In this document: one piece after another, positions 55,937-64,000 of the stretch
Layout of the letters: each line of letters opens with the position of its first letter
Position numbering within the stretch: position 1 is the stretch's first letter
NCBI GenBank assembly: GCA_016806145.1
Contig: CP063166.1
Coordinates: 2,356,001-2,420,000, forward strand
Direction: 5' to 3'
Origin: Variovorax paradoxus
Lineage (GTDB): Bacteria; Pseudomonadota; Gammaproteobacteria; Burkholderiales; Burkholderiaceae_C
DNA: 64,000 bases
The notes under the pieces: generated by a model
Told to the model about the DNA's origin: nothing
The model's input: the letters and a program-made list of their open reading frames with translations, nothing else
Database searches by the model: none
Translations under genes and position numbers: made by a program

Positions 55937-57856
55937 ATGTTTGATTTCTTCCGCAAGTACAACAAGATCATGATGATTGTCTTGTTCTTGCTGATCATCC
56001 CGTCGTTCGTGCTGTTCGGCGTCGAGCGCTACCAGGGCTTCTCCAAGGACGAGGCCGTCGCGCATGTCGACGGCACCAGCATCACGCGGCCCGAATGGGA
56101 TGCGCAGCATCGCGTGGAAACCGACCGCATCCGCCAGCAGTCGCCCAACGTCGATCCGCTGGTGCTCGACTCCGATGCGCTGCGCTACGCCACGCTCGAG
56201 AAGATGGTTCGCGACCGCGTGCTGACGGTGGCGGCCAACAAGGCCAACATGACGGTGTCCGAGGAGCGCCTCTCGCGCATCTTCGCGCAGGACCCGGGCC
56301 TCGCGACCTTCCGCACGCCCGAGGGCAAGTTCGACCGCGACGCCTTCCAGCGCGTGACCGGCCGCACGCCCGAGCAGTACGAAGCGTCGATGCGCGCCGA
56401 GCTCGCCACGCAGCAACTGCTGCTGGGCGTGTCGGGCACCACCTTCACGCCGCCCGCGCTGGCCGCCGCCACCATCAATGCCTTCTACGAACAGCGCGAG
56501 ATCCAGGTGTCGCGCTTCGCGCCCGAGGGCTTCGCATCGAAGGTCACGGTCAGCGATGCCGACATCGAGACCTACTACAAGGACCACACGGCGCAGTTCC
56601 AGGCACCCGAGCAGGCAAGCATCGAGTACCTGCTGCTCGACCTCGAGGCGGCCAAGAAGAACGTGACGGTCAACGAGGCCGAGCTCAAGAGCTACTACGA
56701 GCAGAACACCTCGCGCTTCGGCACCAAGGAAGAACGCCGCGCGAGCCACATCCTGATCACCGCGGCCGCCAGCGCGCCGGCGGCCGATCGCGCCAAGGCG
56801 AAGGCCAAGGCCGAGCAACTGCTGGCCGATGTGCGCAAGGCGCCCAACACCTTCGCCGATGTCGCGCGCAAGAACTCGCAGGACCCGGGCTCGGCCGAGA
56901 AGGGCGGCGACCTCGACTTCGTCACGCGCGGCGCGATGGTCAAGCCTTTCGAAGACGCAATGTTCGCGCTGAAGAAGGGCGAGATCAGCAACGTCGTCGA
57001 GACCGAGTTCGGCTATCACATCATTCGCCTGGACGACATCAAGCCGGCCGTGGTGCCGCCGTTCGAGCAGGTGCGCGCCACCCTCGAGAACGACTACCGC
57101 GCCCAGCAGGCCACGCAGGAATTCGCCAAGGCCGCCGAGACCTTCACCGATGCCGTGTACCAGCAGCCCGACAGCCTGAAGCCGGCCGCCGAGAAGCTCA
57201 AGCTCACGATCCAGACCGCGACCAACATCGGCCGCACGGCCGCGCCCGGTGCGACCGGACCGCTCGCGAGCCGCAACTTCCTGAGCGCGCTGTTCTCGCC
57301 CGATTCGTTGAGCCGCAAGCAGAACACCGAAGCGATCGAGGTCGGCACCAACCAGCTCGCCTCGGGCCGCGTGACCCAATACTCGGCCGCGCATCCGATT
57401 CCGCTGGCCGACGTGAAGGACAAGATCCGCGCGCAGCTCGTCACCGAGCGCGCGGCGGCGCTCGCGAAGACCGAGGGCGAAGCCAAGCTCGCGGCCTGGA
57501 CCACGAAGGCCGATGGCGCCAATTTCTCGGCGCCCGTCACCGTGTCGCGCACCGATGCGAAGGCACAGCCGGGCGTGGTGGTCGAGGCCGCGCTGCGTGC
57601 CGACGCCAGCAAGCTGCCGACCCTGGTCGGCGTCGACCTCGGCACGCAGGGCTATGCCGTGGTGCGCGTGACCAAGGCCGTGCCTCGCACCGCGCCGACG
57701 GCGGAGGTCGCGAAGCAGGAGAACGCGCAGGTCGGCCAGTCGATCGCGGCCGCCGAAGACGCTGCGTACTACAACCTGCTGAAGGACCGCTACAAGGCCG
57801 AGATCCTGGTGCCGCGTCCCGCGACCGACGGACTGCCGTTCGCCGGCGCACGCTGA
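55937..57856 (+). CDS. ppiD: PpiD-like periplasmic folding factor
   Basis: Membrane-anchored peptidyl-prolyl isomerase/chaperone of 639 residues. A single helix ([20 protein letters not shown], about 11-30) anchors a large periplasmic part: a SurA-like N-terminal chaperone domain (to about 230), a parvulin domain at about 268-370 ([29 protein letters not shown]) and a C-terminal chaperone tail. It works at the SecYEG exit on newly exported outer-membrane proteins. Position after hupB and tRNA-Val is typical. Confidence 0.94.
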   Translation: MFDFFRKYNKIMMIVLFLLIIPSFVLFGVERYQGFSKDEAVAHVDGTSITRPEWDAQHRVETDRIRQQSPNVDPLVLDSDALRYATLEKMVRDRVLTVAANKANMTVSEERLSRIFAQDPGLATFRTPEGKFDRDAFQRVTGRTPEQYEASMRAELATQQLLLGVSGTTFTPPALAAATINAFYEQREIQVSRFAPEGFASKVTVSDADIETYYKDHTAQFQAPEQASIEYLLLDLEAAKKNVTVNEAELKSYYEQNTSRFGTKEERRASHILITAAASAPAADRAKAKAKAEQLLADVRKAPNTFADVARKNSQDPGSAEKGGDLDFVTRGAMVKPFEDAMFALKKGEISNVVETEFGYHIIRLDDIKPAVVPPFEQVRATLENDYRAQQATQEFAKAAETFTDAVYQQPDSLKPAAEKLKLTIQTATNIGRTAAPGATGPLASRNFLSALFSPDSLSRKQNTEAIEVGTNQLASGRVTQYSAAHPIPLADVKDKIRAQLVTERAAALAKTEGEAKLAAWTTKADGANFSAPVTVSRTDAKAQPGVVVEAALRADASKLPTLVGVDLGTQGYAVVRVTKAVPRTAPTAEVAKQENAQVGQSIAAAEDAAYYNLLKDRYKAEILVPRPATDGLPFAGAR

Positions 57857-57972
57857 CCGGTCGCGCCGCGAGGCGCTCCCTCATCCCCTTCGCGGGCCGC
57901 CTGGTGCGGCCCGTTGCTTTTTCGGTCTCGCGTGGGACAAGCGCCAGGGTCGCTTCTTGCCAGAATCCGCGC

Positions 57973-58647
57973 ATGGGAACTCTCTACCTCGTGCGCCATG
58001 GCCAGGCCAGCTTCGGCGCGGCCGACTACGACAACCTGAGCGAACTGGGCCACAGGCAGTCGGTGCGGCTCGGCGAGTACTGGCGCGAGCGCGGCATGCG
58101 TTTCGACGCCGTGATCACCGGCACCCTGCGCCGGCACCGGCAGACCTGGGAAGGCATCGCGCAGGGCCTCGGCCTGACGCGCGACGACGTGCTGCCCTGG
58201 CCCGGCCTCAACGAGTACGACAGCGAGGCGGTGATCGCCACCATCCACGAAGGCAAGCTCGAGAAGCCCGATTCGCCCGAGATGTACCGGCATCACTTCC
58301 GTCTGCTGCGCGAAGGACTGGGTGCGTGGATGCAGGGGCGCACGAAGCCGGTCGGCATGCCCAGCTACGTGGACTTTCTCGCGGGCGTGACCACCGCGCT
58401 CGATCACGTGCGCGACAAGCACCACGGGGCCAAGGTGCTCGTGGTGTCGAGCGGCGGGCCGATCAGCACGGCGGTGGGCCATGTGCTGGGCACCAGCGCC
58501 GAGACCACGATCGAGCTCAACCTGCGCATCCGCAACTCGTCGGTGACCGAGTTCGCCTTCACGCCCAAGCGCCACATGCTGGTGACCTACAACACGCTGC
58601 CGCATCTCGACGGGCCGGCGTACGAGGACTGGGTCACCTATTCCTGA
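57973..58647 (+). CDS. Histidine phosphatase family protein
   Basis: Phosphoglycerate-mutase-like phosphatase of 224 residues. The catalytic RHG motif is in LYLVRHGQASFG (His9), the second half-site His/Glu region is VLVVSSGGPIS and ITGTLRRHRQTWEG supplies another Arg-His pair. The usual second catalytic SHG reads SSGG, so the second His is missing; function as a phosphatase is therefore uncertain. Start by position of the conserved N-terminus. It stands alone between ppiD and small minus-strand genes. Confidence 0.8.
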   Translation: MGTLYLVRHGQASFGAADYDNLSELGHRQSVRLGEYWRERGMRFDAVITGTLRRHRQTWEGIAQGLGLTRDDVLPWPGLNEYDSEAVIATIHEGKLEKPDSPEMYRHHFRLLREGLGAWMQGRTKPVGMPSYVDFLAGVTTALDHVRDKHHGAKVLVVSSGGPISTAVGHVLGTSAETTIELNLRIRNSSVTEFAFTPKRHMLVTYNTLPHLDGPAYEDWVTYS

Positions 58648-58662
58648 AGCAGGCCTTCGCGC

Positions 58663-58995
58663 TCAGGCCTGCCAGACGCCGTAGCCCGCCTTGCGCAGGG
58701 CGATGCCGAGCTCGACTTCCATCGAGCGCGCGTCTTCGTAGTTCATCGGGTTGTAGCGCTCGTAGAGCGCGGGCAGCAGGTGCAGGCCGTAGTCCTGCAC
58801 GAAGCTGTTGGCCTGGATGCCGGCCTTGTGCTTGTCGAAGCGGATGTCGGGATCGAGCCCGGTCATGCCCACGTAGACGAAGGGTTTGCCGAGCTGGTAG
58901 TCGGGATTGGCCCGGCGAAAGCGGGCGATGTTCCAGACGCGGTCGTCGAGTTCGACCACGTAGACATGATGGTGCGCGCGGGGTTTGCGTGGCAT
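58663..58995 (-). CDS. Small protein with GIY-YIG-like fold
   Basis: Protein of 110 residues. The pattern VYVVEL, FVYVGMTGLDPDIRFDKHKAGIQ and a closing helix MEVELGIALRKAGYGVW resembles the single-domain GIY-YIG nuclease fold (strand, strand with Y-V-G, Arg, His, then Glu). The canonical GIY part is replaced by VYVVEL. No partner gene is evident and the catalytic potential is uncertain. Called by pattern only. Confidence 0.6.
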   Translation of the reverse strand: MPRKPRAHHHVYVVELDDRVWNIARFRRANPDYQLGKPFVYVGMTGLDPDIRFDKHKAGIQANSFVQDYGLHLLPALYERYNPMNYEDARSMEVELGIALRKAGYGVWQA

Positions 58996-59020
58996 CGGCC
59001 CCGCCCGATGTTGCGACGGC

Positions 59021-59269
59021 TCAGCTCTTGCGCTTGATGAGGCCGTAGAGGATCAGCAGCACGATCGCGCCGAGTACCGACGCGATGAAGCCGGCGCCTT
59101 CGCCGGCGGTGTACCAGCCGAGCGACTGGCCCACGTAGGTGACGATCAGCGAGCCCGCGATGCCGATCAGCGTGGTGACGATGAATCCGGCGGAGTCGTT
59201 GCCCGGCTTGACGGCGCGTGCCACCAGACCTACGACGAAGCCGATCAGGATGGTCCAGACGATGCTCAT
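59021..59269 (-). CDS. GlsB/YeaQ/YmgE-family stress membrane protein
   Basis: Protein of 82 residues with three hydrophobic helices (IVWTILIGFVVGLVARAVKPG, GFIVTTLIGIAGSLIVTYVG, GFIASVLGAIVLLILYGLI), exactly the transglycosylase-associated/YeaQ layout. Small inner-membrane protein induced under stress; molecular role unknown. GGGA 6 bases before ATG 59269 supports the start. Confidence 0.9.
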   Translation of the reverse strand: MSIVWTILIGFVVGLVARAVKPGNDSAGFIVTTLIGIAGSLIVTYVGQSLGWYTAGEGAGFIASVLGAIVLLILYGLIKRKS

Positions 59270-59472
59270 GAGTGATCCCTTGGTTCGTGAATGAAGCGGC
59301 GCCCGCATGGCAGGGCGCGGCCATGATAGCGGCCGGATGCTTCGCGCGGGCGCGCCGCAAGCGCATGTCGGCGAATCGGGATGCGGGGCTGCGCGATTTG
59401 GCGCCGCAGGCTGCGGCCGGCCCGCTGTGGCGTCCTACAGGGTGGTCGAGAACGGGACGCTATACCTTCGGC

Positions 59473-60129
59473 ATGCTCGAAAAGTTGCCCGAAGTCATCG
59501 GCCAGGCCCTGCACGGTGTGCGCGCCGGCCTGGACAAGATCGTTTTCAACACGCTCGGCCTGCGCGAAGGCATGGCCACCATCTCGCTGACCAGCGTGGC
59601 CTTTGCCGACCATGCGCCCATCCCGCCGCGCTACACGGCCGATGGCGAAGGGTTGTCGCCGCCGCTGCAATGGGAGGGCGTGCCGCAAGGCGCGGCTTCG
59701 CTGCTGCTGGTGGTGGAGGATGCGGATTCGCCGACGCCCAATCCGCTGGTGCATGCCATCGTCGTCAGCCTGCCGCCCGGCGACACCCGCCTGGTCGAGG
59801 CGGCGCTGCCGAGCCAGGGCAACGAAGGCCAGGACACGGTGCATGCCGGACGCAACTCCGGATTGCAGGCGGCCTGGCTGCCACCCGATCCGCCACCGGG
59901 GCACGGCGTGCACCGCTACGCCTTCCAGCTGTTCGCGCTCGACCGCGCGCACGAGTTCTCGGTCGCGCCCGGACGGGACGAGGTGGTCGACGAACTGAAG
60001 GCGCATGCGATCGCCAGCGGGCTGCTGATCGGCACCTTCGAGCGCTCGGATGGCTCGATCCGCCAGAAGGACGCCGCGCATGAGGAAGCGCCGCAGGTGG
60101 CGCCATCGGGCCCGCTGGCGGCGGGCTGA
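59473..60129 (+). CDS. YbhB/YbcL-family PEBP-like protein
   Basis: Phosphatidylethanolamine-binding-protein fold of 218 residues. RYTADGEGLSPPLQWEGVPQ and LLLVVEDADSPTPNPLVHAIV followed by HGVHRYAFQLFALD are diagnostic of the bacterial YbhB/YbcL group (Raf kinase inhibitor-like in name only). It has no signal peptide and an N-terminal helical stretch of about 35 residues. ATG 59473 is chosen from family length. Function in bacteria is unknown. Confidence 0.87.
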   Translation: MLEKLPEVIGQALHGVRAGLDKIVFNTLGLREGMATISLTSVAFADHAPIPPRYTADGEGLSPPLQWEGVPQGAASLLLVVEDADSPTPNPLVHAIVVSLPPGDTRLVEAALPSQGNEGQDTVHAGRNSGLQAAWLPPDPPPGHGVHRYAFQLFALDRAHEFSVAPGRDEVVDELKAHAIASGLLIGTFERSDGSIRQKDAAHEEAPQVAPSGPLAAG

Positions 60130-60184
60130 GTGGTCCGCGCGCATCATTCTTTCGAACCGGGGTCGGGCGAGCGTCTTTTATGGC

Positions 60185-60190
60185 TATAAT
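60185..60190 (+). promoter_or_regulatory. tRNA-His promoter -10 element
   Basis: A perfect TATAAT lies 16 bases before the tRNA-His 5' end, in an A+T-rich pocket. No good -35 hexamer is seen at the expected distance (about 60162). Confidence 0.6.
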
Positions 60191-60205
60191 CGTGGACTCT
60201 ATTAC

Positions 60206-60282
60206 GGTGGCTGTAGCTCAGCTGGTAGAGTCCCAGATTGTGATTCTGGTCGTCGTGGGTTCGAGTCCCATCAGCCACCCCA
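60206..60282 (+). tRNA. tRNA-His (anticodon GTG)
   Basis: A 77-base tRNA with the extra 5' G (60206) that marks tRNA-His. Acceptor GTGGCTG pairs with CAGCCAC; anticodon stem CCAGA/TCTGG with GTG at 60240-60242; T loop TTCGAGT; encoded CCA at 60280-60282. Confidence 0.97.
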
Positions 60283-60298
60283 TATGAATTCCCAAGAA

Positions 60299-60333
60299 AC
60301 GGCCCTGGAGCGATCCAGGGCCGTTTTTCTTTT
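60299..60333 (+). terminator. Terminator after tRNA-His
   Basis: ACGGCCCTGGA-GCGA-TCCAGGGCCGT followed by TTTTCTTTT, 16 bases after the tRNA. Perfect 11-bp stem. Confidence 0.9.
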
Positions 60334-60518
60334 GGGCTTGCCTAAAGCGTTTTCCGTACACCTCGCCCATGCGCGAAGGGCGGGCGAATGCATTTCTTTC
60401 TGGCCCTTCATTAAGCGCGAGCCGTCCGAAACGGTATCAAGACGTTCAATTTTCTGGCCTCCGCGTGGCGGGCAGTCTTTCAAACCCCCGATCAGGCGCC
60501 GATCATGCCCAAGAACGG

Positions 60519-60550
60519 GGCGTTTTACCCTTGGGCTGTTGTAAAACGCC
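60519..60550. repeat. Inverted repeat upstream of H-NS gene
   Basis: GGCGTTTTAC (60519-60528) and GTAAAACGCC (60541-60550) form a perfect 10-bp stem around 12 bases, extended by CGGGG/CCCCG outward. It lies about 90 bases before the H-NS-like ATG, near the likely promoter. The remaining stretch 60334-60640 is A+T richer than its surroundings and holds no convincing gene. Confidence 0.6.
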
Positions 60551-60640
60551 AAGCGCCCCGGATTTTTCTGCGCGGGCTTGCTCAAAATCAATTGCAAACT
60601 GAATTAAACTGCGGGCGTTTTCATTTACAGGAGTCAGCCA

Positions 60641-60988
60641 ATGGCCTCGACGCTCGCAGATATCAATTCCCAGATCCAGAAGCACGACGAACAGATCGCG
60701 CAATTGCGCAAGCAGGCCGAAGAGCTGCGCAACCAGGAACGTGCCGGCGTGATCGAGGACATTCGCAGGAAGATCGCCGACTACGGTTTGACCGCGTCGG
60801 ATCTGAAGCTCTCGGCCGGCCGCGCCGTGACCGCCAAGCGCGCCGCCAGCACGCCGGCGCCCAAGGCCGCCGCCAAGTACCGCAGCCCGACCGGCGAAAC
60901 CTGGTCCGGCGGCCGTGGCCGCAAGCCGCGCTGGGTGACCGAGGCGCTGGCCGCCGGCAAGTCGCTGACGGATTTCGAGATCAAGTGA
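60641..60988 (+). CDS. H-NS-family nucleoid protein
   Basis: Xenogeneic-silencer-type protein of 115 residues: an N-terminal coiled-coil oligomerisation domain (INSQIQKHDEQIAQLRKQAE) and a C-terminal DNA-binding domain (YRSPTGETWSGGRGRKPRWV) with the minor-groove core RGRKP at 92-96. Burkholderiales members of this kind silence A+T-rich foreign genes. CAGGAG 9 bases before ATG 60641. It is a single gene with its own A+T-rich upstream region and a very strong terminator. Confidence 0.92.
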   Translation: MASTLADINSQIQKHDEQIAQLRKQAEELRNQERAGVIEDIRRKIADYGLTASDLKLSAGRAVTAKRAASTPAPKAAAKYRSPTGETWSGGRGRKPRWVTEALAAGKSLTDFEIK

Positions 60989-61020
60989 GCGTGGTGCGCG
61001 AACCCGCGCCAGCCGACTCC

Positions 61021-61058
61021 GCAATAAAAAAGCCCGCGCATGCGGGCTTTTTTATTGC
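61021..61058. terminator. Bidirectional terminator
   Basis: A 17-bp perfect stem with a 4-base loop (GCCCGC-GCAT-GCGGGC core, flanked by A and T runs) lies between the convergent H-NS and quinone-reductase genes. It has U tracts on both strands. Confidence 0.93.
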
Positions 61059-61099
61059 GGGCATGGGGTCCAATCTCCTGCTGCCCCGCGTTGTGGCGA

Positions 61100-62086
61100 T
61101 CAGTTCACCATCACGAGCTTTCCCTTGACGCCGCGCGAACCCATGTGCGCGTAGGCGGCTTTCAATTCGGCCATCGGCATCGTGCTGTCGATCACCGGCT
61201 TGATCTTTCCCTGCCCATACCATTGCGCCAATTCGGCCATCATCTGCGCGTTGGCCTTGGGTTCGCGCCTGGCGAAATCCCCCCAGAACACGCCGACCAG
61301 CGAGGCGCCTTTCAACAGCGTGAGGTTCAATGGCAGCGAGGGAATCGGGCCCGACGCAAAACCCACGACCAAATAGCGGCCGCGCCATCCGATCGAGCGA
61401 AATGCCGGCTCCGCGAAATCGCCGCCGACCGGGTCGTATATGACGTCGGGGCCTTTGCCGTCGGTCGCGGCCTTGATGGCATCCCTGAAACCATTCGGCA
61501 GCGCATGCGTGGTGTAGTTGATCGTCGCGTCGGCGCCGATCGAACGGCACAGCTCGCATTTCTCGTCGGTGGAAGCGGCCGCGATCACGTTGGCGCCGGC
61601 CGCCTTGGCGATCTGGATGGCCGCCGTGCCCACGCCGCCCGCCGCGCCGAGCACCAGCACGGTTTCGCCGGCCTTGAGCTGCGCGCGGTCCATCAGCGCA
61701 TGCCACGAGGTCGCGTAGATCATGATGAAGGCGGCCGCGTCGACGTGGCCGAAGCCCTCGGGCAGCGGCATGCACAGCGCCGCGGGTGCCAGCGTGTGGG
61801 TGGCGAAGCCGCCGGTGCCCGAGAGGCAGGCGACGTTCTGGCCGACCTTGAGGTGCGTGACGCCTTCGCCCACGGCCTGCACGATCCCCGCGTACTCCGA
61901 GCCCGGCACGAAGGGCAGCGGGGGCTTCATCTGGTACTTGTTCTGCACGATCAGCAGGTCGGGGAAATTCAGGCTCGCGGCCCGGATCTCGATCAGCACC
62001 TGGCCCGGGCCGGGTGTCGGCGTGGGCAGCTCTTTCCAGGTGAGCGCGTCGACGCCGACGGGGTTCTCGCAAAGCCATGCGTGCAT
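61100..62086 (-). CDS. NADPH:quinone oxidoreductase family protein (MDR)
   Basis: Zinc-free medium-chain reductase of 328 residues. The catalytic domain shows ASLNFPDLLIVQNKYQMKPPLPF and EYAGIVQAVGEGV; the NADPH loop is LVLGAAGGVGTAAIQIAKAAG, and DVIYDPVGGD follows. Family members reduce quinones or enoyl substrates to limit oxidative damage. GGAG 8 bases before ATG 62086. It is divergent from surE. Confidence 0.9.
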   Translation of the reverse strand: MHAWLCENPVGVDALTWKELPTPTPGPGQVLIEIRAASLNFPDLLIVQNKYQMKPPLPFVPGSEYAGIVQAVGEGVTHLKVGQNVACLSGTGGFATHTLAPAALCMPLPEGFGHVDAAAFIMIYATSWHALMDRAQLKAGETVLVLGAAGGVGTAAIQIAKAAGANVIAAASTDEKCELCRSIGADATINYTTHALPNGFRDAIKAATDGKGPDVIYDPVGGDFAEPAFRSIGWRGRYLVVGFASGPIPSLPLNLTLLKGASLVGVFWGDFARREPKANAQMMAELAQWYGQGKIKPVIDSTMPMAELKAAYAHMGSRGVKGKLVMVN

Positions 62087-62216
62087 GCTCGGTCTCCTTC
62101 GAAACGGGTAGTAATGTTGAGGCAATGAAGCGCGCGATGATAGGCGTCGCCCTTGCGTGTCCTTGTCCCTGCTGCGACGCACCCGACGCCTACAATCCGT
62201 TGCACCGCACCGCATC

Positions 62217-62975
62217 ATGAAGATACTCATTTCCAACGACGATGGCTTCCAGGCGCCCGGCATCGTCGCACTGCACGACGCGCTCAAGGACCTGGCCGAG
62301 GTCGAGGTGGTGGCCCCCGAGCACAACAACAGCGCCAAGTCGAACGCGCTGACGCTCGCGGCGCCGCTCTACGTCCACACCGCGCACAACGGCTTCCGCT
62401 ACGTGACCGGCACGCCCGCCGACTGCGTGCACATCGCGCTCAAGGGGCTGCTCGGCTACCGGCCCGACCTCGTGGTCTCGGGCATCAACAACGGCGCCAA
62501 CATGGGCGACGACACCATCTATTCGGGCACCGTCGGCGCGGCCATGGAGGCCTACCTGTTCGGCATTCCCGCGATCGCGTTCTCGCAGATCGAGAAGGGC
62601 TGGGCCCATGTCGATGCGGCCGCCCAGGTGGCGCGCCGGCTGGTGCAGCGCATCGAGCGCGAGCGCATGCTCGAGGGCGGCGCCTTTCTTTTGAACGTCA
62701 ACGTGCCGAACCGGCCGTTCGACGAGCTCAAGCCGGTGAAGGTGTGCCGCCTGGGCCGCCGCCACGCGGCCGAGAAGGTCATCACGCAGGAAAGCCCGCG
62801 TGGCGACACGATGTACTGGATCGCCGGCGCGGGCAGCGCCAAGGACAGCGGCGAGGGCACCGACTTCCATGCCACGGCCGAGGGCCACGTGGCGCTCACG
62901 CCGTTGCAGATCGACCTGACCGACCACGCCAACCTGGGCCAGTGGCGCGACGCGGTGGTCCGGCTCGCCGACTGA
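62217..62975 (+). CDS. surE: 5'/3'-nucleotidase SurE
   Basis: Survival protein of 252 residues that dephosphorylates nucleoside monophosphates. The metal site is MKILISNDDG (D8, D9), with S in HNNSAKSNALTL and Asn in SGINNGANMGDDTIYSGTVGAAM. ATG 62217 matches the family start. It is followed by pcm after one base and then nlpD, the classic surE-pcm-nlpD(-rpoS) order for stationary-phase survival. Confidence 0.97.
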   Translation: MKILISNDDGFQAPGIVALHDALKDLAEVEVVAPEHNNSAKSNALTLAAPLYVHTAHNGFRYVTGTPADCVHIALKGLLGYRPDLVVSGINNGANMGDDTIYSGTVGAAMEAYLFGIPAIAFSQIEKGWAHVDAAAQVARRLVQRIERERMLEGGAFLLNVNVPNRPFDELKPVKVCRLGRRHAAEKVITQESPRGDTMYWIAGAGSAKDSGEGTDFHATAEGHVALTPLQIDLTDHANLGQWRDAVVRLAD

Positions 62976-62976
62976 C

Positions 62977-63768
62977 ATGGCGACCCAACGGCCTGGATTT
63001 CCGGCTCGCCTCGCGCCCACCGTCTCGGCTTCGACGCCGGCTTCGTCAGCGCTGCGCGGACGGCAGCCCGCGGTGCCACCGAAGCCGCCAGTCCACTCGA
63101 CGCCCTCGATGGCCTCCGACGCGGTGCGTGCGCGCATGGTGCAGAAGCTGGCCGCGCAGGGGATTTCGGATGCGCGCGTGCTGCGCGCCATGGGCGCGGT
63201 CGAGCGGCATCGCTTCGTCGACAGCGCGCTGGTCAACCAGGCCTATGAAGACACCAGCCTGCCGATCGGACTGGGCCAGACCATCTCCAAACCCAGCGTC
63301 GTGGCGCGCATGATCGAACTTTTGCTTGCGGCCCCGGCTCTGACCGGCAAGCCGCAGGACCGTCTGGGGCGCGTGCTCGAGATCGGCACCGGTTGCGGCT
63401 ACCAGGCCGCGGTGTTGAACCACGTGGCCACGGAGGTCTACAGCATCGAACGGTTGCGCGGCCTGCACGAGCGGGCACGGACCAATCTGCGGCACTTCCG
63501 GCTGGCCACGGTTCACCTGATGTTCGGCGACGGCATGGTCGGCTATGCCAAGGGCGCGCCCTATGCGGGCATCATCGCCGCCGCCGGTGGCGAGGCGGTG
63601 CCCGAGGCCTGGATCGAACAGCTCGCGGTGGGGGGGCGGATCGTCGCGCCGACGCACTCGGCGAAGGGCGGCCAGGCCCTCGTCGTGATCGACAAGACGG
63701 CCCGCGGTCTCGAGCGCCTCATTCTTGAGGCGGTTCACTTTGTCCCCCTAAAATCGGGCGTTGCTTGA
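62977..63768 (+). CDS. pcm: Protein-L-isoaspartate O-methyltransferase
   Basis: Repair enzyme of 263 residues that methylates isoaspartyl residues in aged proteins. The SAM loop is LEIGTGCGYQAAVLN, the PIGLGQTISKPSVVARM segment is diagnostic, and LHERARTNLRHF follows. Typical Pcm has about 208 residues; here the first 45 are Pro/Ala/Arg-rich and lack family similarity, so a later start (MASDAVRARMV at 63109) could be the true one. It overlaps no neighbour but lies one base after surE. Confidence 0.93.
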   Translation: MATQRPGFPARLAPTVSASTPASSALRGRQPAVPPKPPVHSTPSMASDAVRARMVQKLAAQGISDARVLRAMGAVERHRFVDSALVNQAYEDTSLPIGLGQTISKPSVVARMIELLLAAPALTGKPQDRLGRVLEIGTGCGYQAAVLNHVATEVYSIERLRGLHERARTNLRHFRLATVHLMFGDGMVGYAKGAPYAGIIAAAGGEAVPEAWIEQLAVGGRIVAPTHSAKGGQALVVIDKTARGLERLILEAVHFVPLKSGVA

Positions 63769-63779
63769 AGGAATAACAA

Positions 63780-64000
63780 ATGCAGGGTTTTGGCAATCGG
63801 AGTTGGTACGCTGGCGTCACGTTGGCCGTCGTGCTCGTGATCGCGGGGTGTTCCACGCCGCGCGGCCCGGCACCGGTCGAAGACCGCGGCACGATGACCC
63901 GCGCCCCCGGCGCGGCGGCGCCCGTCCCGGGCGGTCCCACCATCACGACCGACGCCTCGGGCAAGCCGCTGGCCGGCATCGAGAACTTCGGCAAGCCGGG
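63780..64000 (+). CDS. nlpD: NlpD-like lipoprotein, N-terminal part
   Basis: Only the first 73 residues are inside the window. A lipoprotein signal (VTLAVVLVIAGC, lipid Cys24) is followed by a Pro/Gly/Ala-rich linker. GAAGGA before the ATG at 63780. Position after surE and pcm and the start itself fit NlpD, an amidase activator with LysM and LytM domains; those domains would lie beyond the edge. rpoS is expected next. Confidence 0.82.
   Translation, partial: MQGFGNRSWYAGVTLAVVLVIAGCSTPRGPAPVEDRGTMTRAPGAAAPVPGGPTITTDASGKPLAGIENFGKP

Noticed and set aside
60271..60602. Short open frames on both strands between tRNA-His and the H-NS gene
   Set aside because: One overlaps the tRNA and terminator, none has a ribosome site or family pattern; the region reads better as non-coding.

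Overview
The window looks like chromosomal DNA from a beta-proteobacterium of the order Burkholderiales, most likely a Comamonadaceae member close to Variovorax. The evidence is very high G+C (about two thirds or more by eye, not computed), a phasin gene, Bug/TctC and Liv-type uptake systems, VanAB-type oxygenase genes, an EarP/EF-P pair, a primary sigma factor with a Lys/Ala-rich N-terminal extension, and the gene orders hupB-tRNA-Val-ppiD and surE-pcm-nlpD. I see no prophage, insertion sequence, CRISPR array or plasmid function. The region is a mix of core genes and soil-lifestyle accessory operons.

Layout. 1-2.8 kb: a YbhF/YbhG-type ABC efflux operon (left end cut) with a divergent CecR-type TetR repressor and a 22-bp perfect palindrome between them. 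2.8-6.0 kb (minus): cardiolipin synthase, a glutathione transferase and a short MetE-core zinc methyltransferase. 6.2-9.1 kb (plus): a VanA-like Rieske oxygenase, a GntR/FCD regulator and a VanB-like reductase. 9.2-15.7 kb: a five-gene Liv-type ABC importer, then a tannase/feruloyl-esterase-family lipoprotein. Together 4.2-15.7 kb reads as a catabolic island for methoxylated or esterified aromatic compounds, with two elaborate operator regions. 15.7-17.3 kb: a DsbA-like thiol protein and an MBL-fold protein with altered metal ligands. 17.4-21.7 kb: a LysR regulator divergent from an HMG-CoA-lyase-like enzyme, a family III CoA transferase and a Bug-type binding protein.

21.7-32.8 kb holds an HPP-CBS membrane protein, a Bcr/CflA pump, rpoD and dnaG, a YihY/BrkB protein, a short-chain dehydrogenase, a phasin, a thioesterase, a small periplasmic twin-CX10C protein and a CsbD-like stress protein. 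33-42 kb holds pncB, an ion antiporter, a hydroxyacid dehydrogenase, rmuC, two MFS pumps, a small STAS-like protein and a TetR regulator. 42-51.3 kb holds a LOG-family protein, efp and earP (EF-P arginine rhamnosylation), a secreted M20 peptidase, a lipoprotein-type gamma-glutamyltransferase, uvrC and pgsA. 51.3-55.2 kb holds an EamA transporter, then a LysR regulator divergent from a fluoroacetate-dehalogenase-like hydrolase coupled to a tartrate/isopropylmalate-type dehydrogenase. 55.3-64 kb is core-like: hupB, tRNA-Val, ppiD, a histidine phosphatase, small stress proteins, tRNA-His, an H-NS-family protein, a quinone reductase, surE, pcm and the start of nlpD.

The most rewarding places for follow-up are: the oxygenase/MetE-core/GST/Liv/tannase island with its paired TGTATACA-type sites and a three-part PcaU/PobR-like operator; the tannase-family protein that lacks both cysteines of the family's CS-D-HC motif; the sigma-70 extension with two AT-hook-like motifs; the dehalogenase-tartrate dehydrogenase operon; and the twin-CX10C periplasmic protein. 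All function calls come from reading motifs and gene context by eye, with no database search.
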